Shown piece after piece: positions 38,597 to 47,218 of a DNA stretch of 64,000 bases. Both the position numbers and the translations under genes were made by a program. How positions within the stretch are numbered: the stretch's first letter is position 1; the number at the start of each line of letters is the position of its first letter. Source of the stretch: Aeromicrobium sp. PE09-221 (GTDB lineage Bacteria > Actinomycetota > Actinomycetes > Propionibacteriales > Nocardioidaceae); contig NZ_MIJB01000028.1 of the NCBI RefSeq assembly GCF_002174305.1, forward strand, positions 62,001 through 126,000, in the 5' to 3' direction. The notes under the pieces were generated by a model. The model saw only the letters and a list, made by a program, of their open reading frames with translations. It was not told the DNA's origin and did no database searches.

Positions 38597-40204
38597 ATGA
38601 GCGAGCGTAGCGAGCGAACGAAGGGGCGGGCCTCGGAGCTGGCGCCGCGGGAGTTCCTGCGATGGATGTGGCGTCAGCTCACCTCGATGCGCACCGCCCT
38701 CTTCCTCCTCCTGCTGCTGGCGGTCGCGGCGATCCCCGGGTCCTTCATCCCGCAGCGGGGTGTCGACGCCCGGGCCGTGCAGATATTCTTCACCGATCAT
38801 CCGACCCTCGCGCCGATCCTCGACGCGATCGGCATGTTCTCGGTCTACTCCTCGCCGTGGTTCAGCGCGATCTACCTGCTGCTCATGATCTCGCTCGTGG
38901 GCTGCATCATCCCCCGCATCGGCGTCTACGCCCGGGCCCTGCGCGCGCGCCCCCCGCGCGCCCCCCGCAACTTCGCCCGCATGCCGGCCTCGGGCAGTTT
39001 CACCACGACGGCCTCGGTCGACGAGGTCATGCAAGCCGGCCGGTCGGTGCTCAGGAGAGCCCGCATCGACGTCGTCGACGAGGGCGGGGCCAGTGAGCTC
39101 CGGGCCGAGAAGGGCTTCCTCCGCGAACTCGGCAACCTGGTCTTCCACGTGAGCATCGTTGTGGTGCTGATCGGCGTCGCGATCGGCGCCCTCTGGGGCT
39201 ACCGCGGCGCGGTGATCGTCACGGAGGGCAATGGCTTCTCCAATACGCTCAGCCAGTACAACGAATTCGACTCGGGCCCGCTGTTCGATCCCGAGGACCT
39301 CCCTCCGTTCAGCTTCCGGCTCGACCGCATGATCGCGGAGTTCCACGCCGACCCCGACAGCCCCCAGTACGGGGCGCCCAAGATGTTCCGGGCCGATGTC
39401 ACCTACACCGAGCGCCCCGGTGACGAGCCCACACCGTACGAGATCTTCGTCAACCACCCGCTGTCGCTCGACGGCGGTGAGGTTTTTCTGCCGGGCCAGG
39501 GATATGCCCCTGTGGTCCGGGTCACCGATGCCGAGGGCGAGGTGGTCTTCGACGACGCCGTGGTGTTCCTGCCCGAGGACGGAAGCTACCGTTCCTCCGG
39601 CGTCATCAAGGTACCCGATGCACAGCCGACCCAGTGGGGCTTCCAGGGCTTCTTCCTCCCCACCGCCGTGTCGACAGGAGACGGCCAGGCCTCCGAGACG
39701 ATCTACCCGGGGGCGGTCAATCCGCTGATCGGGCTGCGCATGTGGACCGGTGACCTCGGACTCGACGACGGGGAACCGCAGTCGGTGTACGTCTTGGAGA
39801 AGGAGGGCATGCAGGAGGTCCTCGATGAGGACGGTGAGCCGTTCAACATCAGCCTGAGCCCGGGACAGTCGCAGGCTCTGCCGGGGGGTGGCACGATCGA
39901 GTTCGTCGAGCTCCGCCGCTTCGCCCGCTTCCAGATCGCTTCGACACCCGGGGTGATGCTGCCGCTGGTCGGCGTCAGCGTCGGAGTGGTCGGGCTCATC
40001 GCCTCGCTCATGGTCCGTCCTCGCAGGACGTGGATCAGGGCGAAGGCCACGACCGGAGATGACGGCCGGTCGCTTACAGTGGTGGACGTCGCCGCGCTCG
40101 ATCGCGTGCCGCGTGACGAGCTACCGGACGATCTCGATGAGTTCCTCGCCAGCCTGCGCGAGGAGCTCGGCGAGACGACTTCCGCACAGGAGAACCGGAC
40201 ATGA
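38597..40204 (+). CDS. resB: Cytochrome c biogenesis protein ResB (Ccs1)
   Basis: 535 residues. Helices near 25-45, 75-100 and 165-190, a large outer domain, and a last helix near 470 form the ResB topology; with CcsA it carries haem across the membrane and ligates it to apocytochrome c. Family wording: LRWMWRQLTSMRTALFLLLLLA, LLMISLVGCIIPR, LGNLVFHVSIVVVLIG. The first ten residues (MSERSERTKG) are repeat-derived. An in-frame GTG at 38582 exists but the ATGA coupling at 38597 is preferred. Stop overlaps ccsA. Confidence 0.92.
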   Translation: MSERSERTKGRASELAPREFLRWMWRQLTSMRTALFLLLLLAVAAIPGSFIPQRGVDARAVQIFFTDHPTLAPILDAIGMFSVYSSPWFSAIYLLLMISLVGCIIPRIGVYARALRARPPRAPRNFARMPASGSFTTTASVDEVMQAGRSVLRRARIDVVDEGGASELRAEKGFLRELGNLVFHVSIVVVLIGVAIGALWGYRGAVIVTEGNGFSNTLSQYNEFDSGPLFDPEDLPPFSFRLDRMIAEFHADPDSPQYGAPKMFRADVTYTERPGDEPTPYEIFVNHPLSLDGGEVFLPGQGYAPVVRVTDAEGEVVFDDAVVFLPEDGSYRSSGVIKVPDAQPTQWGFQGFFLPTAVSTGDGQASETIYPGAVNPLIGLRMWTGDLGLDDGEPQSVYVLEKEGMQEVLDEDGEPFNISLSPGQSQALPGGGTIEFVELRRFARFQIASTPGVMLPLVGVSVGVVGLIASLMVRPRRTWIRAKATTGDDGRSLTVVDVAALDRVPRDELPDDLDEFLASLREELGETTSAQENRT

Positions 40205-41133
40205 CCCTAGAGCAATACGCCCAGATCTCGAACTACACGACCTTCGCTGCCACGTGCGTGCTGGGGCTCGCCCTGCTGGCGTACGTCGCCGAGTGGGCGT
40301 TCGCCCGCAAGGTCGAAGCGAACGCCCCGGTCATGGCGGACTCCGATGGCACGGTCTCCCCGTCGCTCGAGAGCGCCGATGTCGAGCCGGTGACGGACCG
40401 CCTCTCGAGGATCGGACTCGTGCTGACCGTCCTGGCGACGGCGCTCATGGTCGTCAGCGTCGTCACCCGCGGACTGGCTGCCCAGCGCGTTCCGTGGGGC
40501 AATATGTACGAGTTCGGCCTCATGGGGATCACGATCGCGCTGATCATCTACCTCGTGCTCGTGTGGAGGCACCAGGTGCAGTGGGCGGGCGGCATCGTCG
40601 TCGCCTTCGGCCTGGTGGTGCTGGGCATGTCGCTGTCGACCTATGTGCCGGCCGGTCCGCTGGTGCCCGCCCTCGACTCGCACTGGTTCATCATCCATGT
40701 CGGAGCCGTGGTGCTCGCCGGCGCCTTCTTCCTGGTCGGCGCCGCCGCCTCGGTGCTATACCTCATCCGCGCGAGGGCCGAGGCGAAGGGGACGGTGGGC
40801 CCGGTGCTCCGGCGCTTCCCCGCAGCGGCCGTCATGGACAAGATCGCCTACCGTGTCAACGCGATGGCCTTCCCGCTCTGGACCTTCGGCGCGCTGATCG
40901 CCGGACCCATCTGGGCGCACTACGCCTGGGGTCGCTACTGGGGATGGGATCCCAAGGAGGTCTGGGCCTTCATCACCTGGGTGGTCTACGCCGGCTACCT
41001 GCACGCCCGCGCGACCGCCGGATGGAAGGGGCGCCGGGCGGCCTACTTCTGCCTCATCGGCTTCGTGACTTTCCTGTTCAGCTACTACGGCGTCAACCTC
41101 TTCGGCTCCGGTCTGCACTCCTACGCCAAGTAG
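40201..41133 (+). CDS. ccsA: Cytochrome c haem ligase subunit CcsA (CcsB)
   Basis: 310 residues, eight membrane helices. The tryptophan-rich haem motif is present as WGRYWGWDPKEVWAFITW, with flanking histidines in SHWFIIHVG and GYLHARAT. Completes System II with ResB. ATG overlaps the resB stop. Confidence 0.94.
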   Translation: MTLEQYAQISNYTTFAATCVLGLALLAYVAEWAFARKVEANAPVMADSDGTVSPSLESADVEPVTDRLSRIGLVLTVLATALMVVSVVTRGLAAQRVPWGNMYEFGLMGITIALIIYLVLVWRHQVQWAGGIVVAFGLVVLGMSLSTYVPAGPLVPALDSHWFIIHVGAVVLAGAFFLVGAAASVLYLIRARAEAKGTVGPVLRRFPAAAVMDKIAYRVNAMAFPLWTFGALIAGPIWAHYAWGRYWGWDPKEVWAFITWVVYAGYLHARATAGWKGRRAAYFCLIGFVTFLFSYYGVNLFGSGLHSYAK

Positions 41134-41173
41134 TCCTCCCCGAACCGGCAAAAGTCGCTCGTGAAGTGAGAAC

Positions 41174-41437
41174 TCAGAGGCCGCGAAGGTAGTCCGGATC
41201 GTCATCGGGTCCGCGGGGTCCGCGGGGACGCCAGTTGCGGGGGCCGGAAGAGGGCCGCTGGCGCGCCTGGCCGAAGAAGATCCACAGCAGCGCCCCGGCA
41301 TAGGGGAGCAGCACGATCACGGCGACCCAGGCGAGCTTGGGCAGATGCCGGACGCGGGCCTTCGGGGCCGCCAACAGGTCGAAGAGCGCGTAGACCAGCA
41401 GAACGACTCCGACCACGACCAGCAGCGCCTTGCCCAT
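41174..41437 (-). CDS. PLDc_N-domain small membrane protein
   Basis: 87 residues. Two membrane helices (ALLVVVGVVLLVYALFDLLA; LAWVAVIVLLPYAGALLWIFFG) match the N-terminal domain found in cardiolipin synthases and as stand-alone actinobacterial proteins; the tail is polar. No catalytic HKD motif, so no phospholipase activity is expected. Confidence 0.75.
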   Translation of the reverse strand: MGKALLVVVGVVLLVYALFDLLAAPKARVRHLPKLAWVAVIVLLPYAGALLWIFFGQARQRPSSGPRNWRPRGPRGPDDDPDYLRGL

Positions 41438-41443
41438 GTCCCG

Positions 41444-41449
41444 AGACTA
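41444..41449 (-). promoter_or_regulatory. -10 hexamer TAGTCT (- strand), leaderless type
   Basis: Minus strand TAGTCT, six bases, ATG at 41437. Confidence 0.5.
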
Positions 41450-41461
41450 CTCGGCGCCCCG

Positions 41462-41467
41462 TAGAGT
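41462..41467 (+). promoter_or_regulatory. -10 hexamer TAGAGT, leaderless type
   Basis: TAGAGT, seven bases, ATG at 41475; only 12 bases from the divergent hexamer at 41444. Confidence 0.5.
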
Positions 41468-41474
41468 TCGGGCC

Positions 41475-41741
41475 ATGAAGGCATTCTGGTTGTACACCTT
41501 CGCGCGCCTCGGCGTCTTCATCAGCTGCTACCTCGCGACCTGGCTCATCGCGAGCCTGTGGCTCGACGGATTGACGTTCCTCAACCTGTGGGTGCTCATC
41601 GTGGCGCTGGTGGTGTCCTCGGTCATCTCGCTGTTCGCGCTGGCACCGTTGCGCGATGCCCTCGCCGCACGGTTGGAGTCGCGGGCCTCGTCGATCAACC
41701 AGCGCATCGAGGAGTCACGACGTGCCGAAGACGTCGACTGA
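41475..41741 (+). CDS. DUF4229 family small membrane protein
   Basis: 88 residues: two helices ([44 protein letters not shown]) and a charged helix ending ESRRAEDVD. Actinobacterial DUF4229, function unknown, placed after ccsA as in mycobacteria. Its 3' end overlaps the next gene by 20 bases. Confidence 0.75.
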   Translation: MKAFWLYTFARLGVFISCYLATWLIASLWLDGLTFLNLWVLIVALVVSSVISLFALAPLRDALAARLESRASSINQRIEESRRAEDVD

Positions 41742-42804
41742 ACTGCGCGACTGGATCGACGACGCGATCGGTCGGGTCGAGGCCGACGCCAACCGCAGCG
41801 CGGACACCCACCTGCACGCCTTCGCACTCCCCGCACCGGGCATCGACCTCTACCTCAAGGACGAGTCGGTCCATCCCACCGGGAGCCTCAAGCACCGGCT
41901 CGCCCGCTCGCTCTTCCTCTACGCGCTCTGCAACGGCTGGCTGCGTCCGGACTCGACCATCATCGAGGCCTCCAGCGGTTCCACGGCGGTGAGTGAGGCC
42001 CACTTCGCCCGGCTCATCGGATTGCCCTTCGTGGCCGTCATGCCGGCCACCACGAGCACCGAGAAGATCGCGCTCATCGAGTTCGAGGGTGGCCGTTGCC
42101 ATCTCGTCGACGATCCCTCGACCGTGTACGACGAGGCACGCCGGCTCGCACGCGAGTGCGACGGGCATTACATGGACCAGTTCACCTATGCCGAGCGGGC
42201 TACCGACTGGCGGGGCAATAACAACATCGCCGAGTCGATCTACGCGCAGATGGCGGCCGAACCCCACCCGATCCCGTCCTGGGTCGTGGTCAGCGCGGGG
42301 ACCGGCGGCACCTCGGCCACCATCGGACGCTTCATCCGCTATCGGCGGCACGCCACCCGGCTGCTCGTCGCCGACCCCGAGCACTCGGCCTTCCTGGAGG
42401 GATGGGACACCGACTCCTCCGATGTTGTGACCGATGTGCCCGGACGGATCGAGGGCATCGGCCGGATGCGGGTCGAGCCGTCCTTCGTCGGCGGTGTCGT
42501 GGACGACATGATGCGGGTGCCCGATGCCGCCTCGATCGCCACCGCGAGATGGGTGTCGGCGCGGCTCGGCCGGCTCGTCGGCGGCTCGACCGGCACGAAC
42601 GTGTGGGCGGCCCTGCAGATCGCCGAGCAGATGCGCGCGGCCGGTGAGACCGGCTCGATCGTGACTCTGCTGTGCGACGGGGGCGAGCGCTACACCCACA
42701 CCTACTTCGACGATGCCTGGCTCCTCGACCGGGGCCTCGACATCTCCGCCTACAGTGCGGCGCTGGATACCTACGCGGCGACCGGCACGCTGACGACTCC
42801 CTGA
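41722..42804 (+). CDS. cds1: L-cysteine desulfhydrase Cds1 (cysteine synthase fold)
   Basis: 360 residues, PLP fold-type [33 protein letters not shown] contains the PLP lysine; [12 protein letters not shown] binds substrate carboxylate; [12 protein letters not shown] holds the phosphate. Wording follows mycobacterial Cds1 (Rv3684) closely, which releases H2S, pyruvate and ammonia from cysteine. GTG at 41722 with GAGGAG eight bases upstream sets the start, inside the DUF4229 3' end. H2S production next to cytochrome genes may bear on respiration (inference). Confidence 0.85.
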   Translation: MPKTSTELRDWIDDAIGRVEADANRSADTHLHAFALPAPGIDLYLKDESVHPTGSLKHRLARSLFLYALCNGWLRPDSTIIEASSGSTAVSEAHFARLIGLPFVAVMPATTSTEKIALIEFEGGRCHLVDDPSTVYDEARRLARECDGHYMDQFTYAERATDWRGNNNIAESIYAQMAAEPHPIPSWVVVSAGTGGTSATIGRFIRYRRHATRLLVADPEHSAFLEGWDTDSSDVVTDVPGRIEGIGRMRVEPSFVGGVVDDMMRVPDAASIATARWVSARLGRLVGGSTGTNVWAALQIAEQMRAAGETGSIVTLLCDGGERYTHTYFDDAWLLDRGLDISAYSAALDTYAATGTLTTP

Positions 42805-42828
42805 GCCCGAAGCGGCGGTGAACCGTCT

Positions 42829-42851
42829 ACCTCACGAGGACGGTGTGAGGT
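42829..42851. terminator. Bidirectional terminator-like hairpin between cds1 and menA
   Basis: ACCTCAC, 9-base loop, GTGAGGT: 7-bp perfect stem midway between two convergent stops (42804 and 42879). Confidence 0.4.
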
Positions 42852-42878
42852 CGACAGGTTATCGCTCGGGTGCGGATG

Positions 42879-43769
42879 TCAGAGCGAGCCGATGACGAGG
42901 CCCGCCGTCAGGCCGATGGCGTAGACCAGCTCGATCAGGCCCGAGTCGCGCAGCACGGCGATCAACTCGCGGCCGGTGGCTCCCGATCCGATCACCCGTG
43001 CCGCACGGGCGGCGAGGGGCGCGCTGACGAGCGCCAGCAGCGCCCACCACGTGGTCACCGCGGCGCACCACACCGCGGCGGCCGCGGCAATCGCGATGAG
43101 GAGCAGGTAGAAGCGCCGTGAGCCCGCATCGCCGAGGACGACCGCGAGCGTGCGCTTGCCGACCTCGCGGTCGGTGGGGATGTCGCGCAGGTTGTTGGCG
43201 ACCAGGATCGCGCATGCCAGCGCACCGATCCCGATCGCGGCGGCCAGGCTCGCCTGGTCGATCCGCTCGGTCTGCACATAGGCGGTACCGATGACGGCGA
43301 CGAGCCCGAAGAATACGAAGACGCTGACCTCGCCGAGCGCGCGGTAGCCATAGGGATTCGAGCCGCCGGTATAGGTCCAGGCGGCGCCGATCGCGGCGGC
43401 GCCCACGAGCAGGAGCCACCACGTCGTCGTCGCGGCAAGGGCCAGCCCGAGGAGCCCGCCGAGGGCCAGGAAGGCGAGCGCGGCGGCTTTGACCTTGCCG
43501 GGTGCCACGTGCCCGGATCCGACCAGGCGCAGCGGCCCGATCCGGTCCGCATCCGTGCCGCGGATGCCATCGGAGTAGTCGTTCGCGTAGTTCACGCCGA
43601 TCTGCAGGGCCAGGCTCACGCCGAGCGCCAGCAGAGCCTTCCACCACACGAAGCCGTCGGCATGGACCGCGACACCGGTGCCGGCGAGTACCGGCGCGAC
43701 GGCTGCGGGCAGCGTCCGGGGACGCGCGCCTTCGATCCACAACTGGGCGGGGCCGGGGGAGGTGTTCAC
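42879..43769 (-). CDS. menA: 1,4-dihydroxy-2-naphthoate polyprenyltransferase
   Basis: 296 residues, eight to nine helices, UbiA superfamily. The two aspartate-rich motifs are NYANDYSDGIRGTD and NNLRDIPTDREVGKRTLA, binding Mg-prenyl diphosphate. Attaches the isoprenoid tail in menaquinone synthesis. GTG at 43769 is set by the minus-strand CAGACT, seven bases, GTG. Confidence 0.93.
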   Translation of the reverse strand: MNTSPGPAQLWIEGARPRTLPAAVAPVLAGTGVAVHADGFVWWKALLALGVSLALQIGVNYANDYSDGIRGTDADRIGPLRLVGSGHVAPGKVKAAALAFLALGGLLGLALAATTTWWLLLVGAAAIGAAWTYTGGSNPYGYRALGEVSVFVFFGLVAVIGTAYVQTERIDQASLAAAIGIGALACAILVANNLRDIPTDREVGKRTLAVVLGDAGSRRFYLLLIAIAAAAAVWCAAVTTWWALLALVSAPLAARAARVIGSGATGRELIAVLRDSGLIELVYAIGLTAGLVIGSL

Positions 43770-43776
43770 CCGGCAG

Positions 43777-43782
43777 AGTCTG
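43777..43782 (-). promoter_or_regulatory. Relaxed -10 CAGACT (- strand) for menA
   Basis: Minus strand CAGACT, seven bases, GTG at 43769. Confidence 0.35.
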
Positions 43783-43954
43783 CCACCGTCCGTGCTCTCC
43801 TTCTCCGGGCGTACCACCACCAGGCGGCGGCACCTCATCAACCTCACCTCGGATGTGGAGGTAGTCGGTCGACCTCATGGGTGGGTTATGGGGTTGAGGA
43901 TGCACCACTGGGCGGTGCGAAAGGTTGATGGCCTACCTTCGCCGGAGGGCGTCC

Positions 43955-43960
43955 TAGGCT
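43955..43960 (+). promoter_or_regulatory. -10 hexamer TAGGCT before menE
   Basis: TAGGCT, eight bases, ATG at 43969; no ribosome site, so leaderless or near-leaderless. The 199-base divergent menA-menE gap also holds small inverted repeats (GCACC/GGTGC near 43910). Confidence 0.45.
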
Positions 43961-43968
43961 GGATCCTG

Positions 43969-44982
43969 ATGAACGTCTCCCTGCGTCCCGTGTCGGGTAC
44001 CGCCCGCGAGCTCTATCCGGTGCTGGCCGACTGGGTCCGCGACGGTGGTGACCCGATCATGGTGCGCACCTCCGGTAGCACCGGAGCGCCGAAGGACGTC
44101 GTGCTGTCGCATGCGGCGGTCATCGCGTCGGCGCGAGCGAGCCTCGACCGTCTCGGTGGCCCGGGCCAGTGGATCAGCGCGCTGCCACCGACCGCGGTGG
44201 GAGGTCTGCAGGTGCTGGTCCGCTCGGTCCTCGCCGATGCGGAACCGGTCGTCGCCGACGAACACGCATCGATCCCGGCGGCGATCGCGGTGATGACCGG
44301 CGGTCGACGCTATGCCTCCTTCGTGCCCACGCAGCTGTTCCGGCTGCTCGCCTCCGAGGAGGCAACGGCACTCGCGGGGCTCGATGCGGTCCTGCTCGGG
44401 GGTGCCGCAGCACCGGCCGATCTGCTGCGGCGTGCCGAGACCCTGGGCATCCGCATCGTGCGTACGTACGGCATGAGCGAGACCTCCGGGGGCTGTGTCT
44501 ACGACGGCGTCCCGCTCGACGGAGCACGGATGCGGATCTCGGCCGATGGCCGCGTCGAGCTCGCCGGGCCGATGCTCTTCGAGGGCTATGGCGAGGAAAG
44601 CCGTTCCGATGAATGGTTCACCACCTCCGACGTGGGCGAGATCGTCGACGGCCGGCTGCGGATCGCCGGACGCGCGGACGAGATCATCGTGTCCGGGGGC
44701 GTCAACGTGCCCCTGCCCGCGGTCGCGGAGGCATTGCGGGCAGCGCCCGGTGTCGAGGACGTCGCCGTGACCGGAGTCCCCGATGCCGAATGGGGCACCC
44801 GGGTCGTCGCGGTCGTGGTCGGTACGGCGGACCTCGAGGACCTGCGCGATGCCGTCGAGACGGCCGGACATCCCCGGTCGTGGGCGCCGCGCGCACGCGT
44901 GCTCGTCGACGCCCTGCCGCTGCTGCCCGGAGGCAAGCTCGACCGACTGGCCGTGAGGACGATGGCCGCTGGACGGACTTGA
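43969..44982 (+). CDS. menE: O-succinylbenzoate--CoA ligase
   Basis: 337 residues, a compact adenylate-forming enzyme as in mycobacteria. RTSGSTGAPKDVVLSH (P-loop-like), RTYGMSETSGG (A5), TSDVGEIVDGRLRIAGRADEIIVSGGVNV (A7-A8) and LLPGGKLDRLA (A10 lysine). Activates o-succinylbenzoate for ring closure in menaquinone synthesis. Start 43969 from the -10 spacing; upstream in-frame sequence is not family-like. Confidence 0.9.
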   Translation: MNVSLRPVSGTARELYPVLADWVRDGGDPIMVRTSGSTGAPKDVVLSHAAVIASARASLDRLGGPGQWISALPPTAVGGLQVLVRSVLADAEPVVADEHASIPAAIAVMTGGRRYASFVPTQLFRLLASEEATALAGLDAVLLGGAAAPADLLRRAETLGIRIVRTYGMSETSGGCVYDGVPLDGARMRISADGRVELAGPMLFEGYGEESRSDEWFTTSDVGEIVDGRLRIAGRADEIIVSGGVNVPLPAVAEALRAAPGVEDVAVTGVPDAEWGTRVVAVVVGTADLEDLRDAVETAGHPRSWAPRARVLVDALPLLPGGKLDRLAVRTMAAGRT

Positions 44983-44991
44983 TCGGGGAAG

Positions 44992-44997
44992 TATCGT
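44992..44997 (+). promoter_or_regulatory. -10 hexamer TATCGT before the MFS gene
   Basis: TATCGT 62 bases before the ATG at 45060; the leader contains GC-rich inverted repeats around GTCGGCC/GCCGGC. Confidence 0.35.
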
Positions 44998-45059
44998 AGG
45001 CAGGTCGGCCTCGTGCCGGCCGTCTTCGTCACTTCTCACCCACCTGAACGGGGTCCTCG

Positions 45060-46499
45060 ATGTCCGCGCCCGCCTCCCAGGCCGCCCCCAAGCTCGCACG
45101 TGAGCATCTCATCCTCATCGGTGTGCTGCTGGTCGCGAGCTTCGTGGTGATCCTCAACGAGACCGTCATGAGCGTCGCGCTGCCGGTCCTGCAGGAGGAC
45201 CTCGGGGTCGAGCCGAGCGTCGGGCAGTGGCTGACCACCGCGTTCCTGCTGACGATGGGCGTCATCATCCCGCTCACCGGCTTCCTCATCGAGCGGATCA
45301 GCACGCGCAGGCTGTTCATCACGGCGATGGGACTCTTCACGGTGGGAACCGTGCTTGCCTTCTTCGCCCCCGGCTTCGGGATCCTGCTCACGGCACGGGT
45401 GATCCAGGCATCGGGGACGGCGATCATGATGCCATTGCTGATGACGACGATCCTCACGATCGTCCCGGTCGCGCGGCGTGGTGTGATGATGGGCAATATC
45501 ACCATCGTCATCTCCGTCGCGCCTGCGCTCGGCCCGACGGTCTCGGGTGTGATCCTCGATCACTTCGGCTGGCGCTGGATCTTCGGACTGGTGGTACCGA
45601 TCGCGGTGCTCGCCTTGGTGCTCGGCGCTCGTTATGTGATCGAGGTGGGCGAACGCTCGAGCAAGCAGATCGACCTGCTCTCGGTTCCACTCGCGATCCT
45701 CGGCTTCGGCGGTGTCGTCTACGGACTCTCCGCGCTGGGCAAGTCCTCCGGGGGAGGGCCGGTGCCCGTGTGGCTGGCACTGACGGTGGGCGTCATCGCC
45801 GTAATCGCCTTCGTGGTGCGGCAGATCGTTGCCGGGCGGGAGAACCGCGCCCTGCTCGATCTGCGCGTCTTCACGTCATCCCAGTTCACGATCGCGATGT
45901 TGGCGATGACCGTGGGCTTCGCGACCCTCATGGGTGCCATCATCCTGGTGCCCTATTTCGCCCAGCAGTCGCTCGGTCTGAGCGCGGCGCAAACCGGTCT
46001 GCTCACCTTGCCCGGCGGCCTCCTGATGGGACTGGCCGGCCCGATCGTGGGGCGTCTTTACGACGCCTACGGGCCGCGGCCGATCGCGGTGCCCGGCACG
46101 ATCCTCGTCGCCATCGGCATCTGGATGCTGACGATGGTCGGCCTGGATACGCCGATGTGGTGGTTGATGGTCTCGCAGATCGCCATCAACGTCGGCCTGG
46201 CAGCCACCTTCACCCCGGTCATGACCAGCGGTCTCGGGTCGGTGCCGGTCCGGCTCTACTCGCACGGATCGGCGACGCTGGGCACATTCCAGCAGGTCGC
46301 CGGTGCTGCGGGCGCCGCGATGCTGGTCTCGATCATGTCGGTCGTGGCGACGGGCGGCGGTTCGGGCGGCCTGGAAGACCCCCAGGCGGTCAGCGATGGT
46401 GTCGTCGCCGCGTTCCGGGTGGCAGGCGCGCTCTCGCTGGTGCTGATCGTGGTGTGCCTCTTCGTCCGCCGGCCGGCTGTTCAGGACGCCGCGTCCTGA
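45060..46499 (+). CDS. DHA2-family (EmrB/QacA) multidrug exporter
   Basis: 479 residues, 14 membrane helices. NETVMSVALPVLQEDLGVEPSVGQWLTTAFLLTMG is motif D1 region and RVIQASGTAIMMPLLMTTI motif B, with APALGPTVSGVILDHFGWRWIF motif C of antiporters. Drug/proton antiport is expected; substrate unknown. The last codons and stop are embedded in a 21-bp-stem hairpin. Confidence 0.85.
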   Translation: MSAPASQAAPKLAREHLILIGVLLVASFVVILNETVMSVALPVLQEDLGVEPSVGQWLTTAFLLTMGVIIPLTGFLIERISTRRLFITAMGLFTVGTVLAFFAPGFGILLTARVIQASGTAIMMPLLMTTILTIVPVARRGVMMGNITIVISVAPALGPTVSGVILDHFGWRWIFGLVVPIAVLALVLGARYVIEVGERSSKQIDLLSVPLAILGFGGVVYGLSALGKSSGGGPVPVWLALTVGVIAVIAFVVRQIVAGRENRALLDLRVFTSSQFTIAMLAMTVGFATLMGAIILVPYFAQQSLGLSAAQTGLLTLPGGLLMGLAGPIVGRLYDAYGPRPIAVPGTILVAIGIWMLTMVGLDTPMWWLMVSQIAINVGLAATFTPVMTSGLGSVPVRLYSHGSATLGTFQQVAGAAGAAMLVSIMSVVATGGGSGGLEDPQAVSDGVVAAFRVAGALSLVLIVVCLFVRRPAVQDAAS

Positions 46500-46512
46500 G
46501 CAGCCGGCCGGC
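46468..46512 (+). terminator. Large hairpin overlapping the ends of the exporter and SDR genes
   Basis: Left arm 46468-46488, loop CCG, right arm 46492-46512: 21 pairs with a single U-G (46480/46500) in + strand RNA. It includes the exporter's last codons and TGA, and ends seven bases from the SDR stop. The wobble favours the + strand transcript. Confidence 0.75.
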
Positions 46513-46518
46513 AGGTGC

Positions 46519-47181
46519 TCAGTTGGAGAGGGCCGCGGTGACGGCCTCATGGATCGAGCCCGGCCCGCTCACCAGCTCCCACTGACGTCCGGACGTGCGG
46601 TTGTCGTCGAGTACCGCGGCGAGTACGGCGGCGACATCGGCGCGGGGGATCTCCCCCCGCTCGACCCGGGGCCCCAGGAGGACACGTCCGGTCGGCTCGT
46701 CATCGGTCAGGGCGCCGGGACGGATGATGGTCCAGCGCAGCGAGCTTGCCCGCAGTGCCGCATCGGCATCGCGCTTGGCCTGGACATAGGCCTTCCAGAC
46801 ATCGCCGGAATCCTCCGGCGGGTCCTCGTCGACGCCGATGGCCGAGATCTGGAGGAATCGATCGATCCCGGCCTTCTGCGCGGCCTCGATCGATTTCAGT
46901 GAGCCGCCCAGGTCCACGGTCTTCTTGCGGTCGATATTGCCATCGGGTCCGCCTCCGGCGGCGAACACGACCGCCGCGCACCCCTCGAAGGCGTGGACGA
47001 AGTCTTCGGTCTCGGCATTCTCGATATCGAGCAGGCGCGTGCGGGCGCCCAGCGGGGTCAGGTCGTCGGCCTGCCGCGGATCGCGGATCAGCGCGACCGG
47101 CGTGTGCCCGGCGTCGACGAGCAGGGGAATCAGGTGGCGGGAGATCTTTCCGTGACCTCCGACGATCGCAATGGCAGCCAT
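46519..47181 (-). CDS. NAD(P)-binding SDR-like protein (atypical, NmrA/YwnB-type)
   Basis: 220 residues, Rossmann fold with AAIAIVGGHGKISRHLIPLLVDAGH (dinucleotide loop), VVFAAGGGPDGNIDRKKTVD, and a YVQAKRDADAAL segment whose Tyr-x-x-x-Lys equals the SDR active site. Resembles SDR_a5 / NAD(P)-binding proteins of unknown substrate. Start at 47181 follows the leaderless promoter; three further in-frame codons upstream (GTG 47190) are possible. Confidence 0.78.
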   Translation of the reverse strand: MAAIAIVGGHGKISRHLIPLLVDAGHTPVALIRDPRQADDLTPLGARTRLLDIENAETEDFVHAFEGCAAVVFAAGGGPDGNIDRKKTVDLGGSLKSIEAAQKAGIDRFLQISAIGVDEDPPEDSGDVWKAYVQAKRDADAALRASSLRWTIIRPGALTDDEPTGRVLLGPRVERGEIPRADVAAVLAAVLDDNRTSGRQWELVSGPGSIHEAVTAALSN

Positions 47182-47188
47182 GTCTATC

Positions 47189-47194
47189 ACCGTA
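47189..47194 (-). promoter_or_regulatory. -10 hexamer TACGGT (- strand), leaderless type
   Basis: Minus strand TACGGT, seven bases, ATG at 47181. Confidence 0.5.
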
Positions 47195-47206
47195 GCGGGA
47201 AGTCGC

Positions 47207-47212
47207 TATGGT
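47207..47212 (+). promoter_or_regulatory. -10 hexamer TATGGT, leaderless type
   Basis: TATGGT, six bases, GTG of menC at 47219; back to back with the SDR promoter. Confidence 0.5.
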
Positions 47213-47218
47213 CGTCGG

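Noticed and set aside
44473-44484. ATGAGCGAGACC inside menE, like the coupling repeat
   Set aside because: It encodes the conserved A5 motif GMSETSGG of the adenylating enzyme; the match is coincidental.
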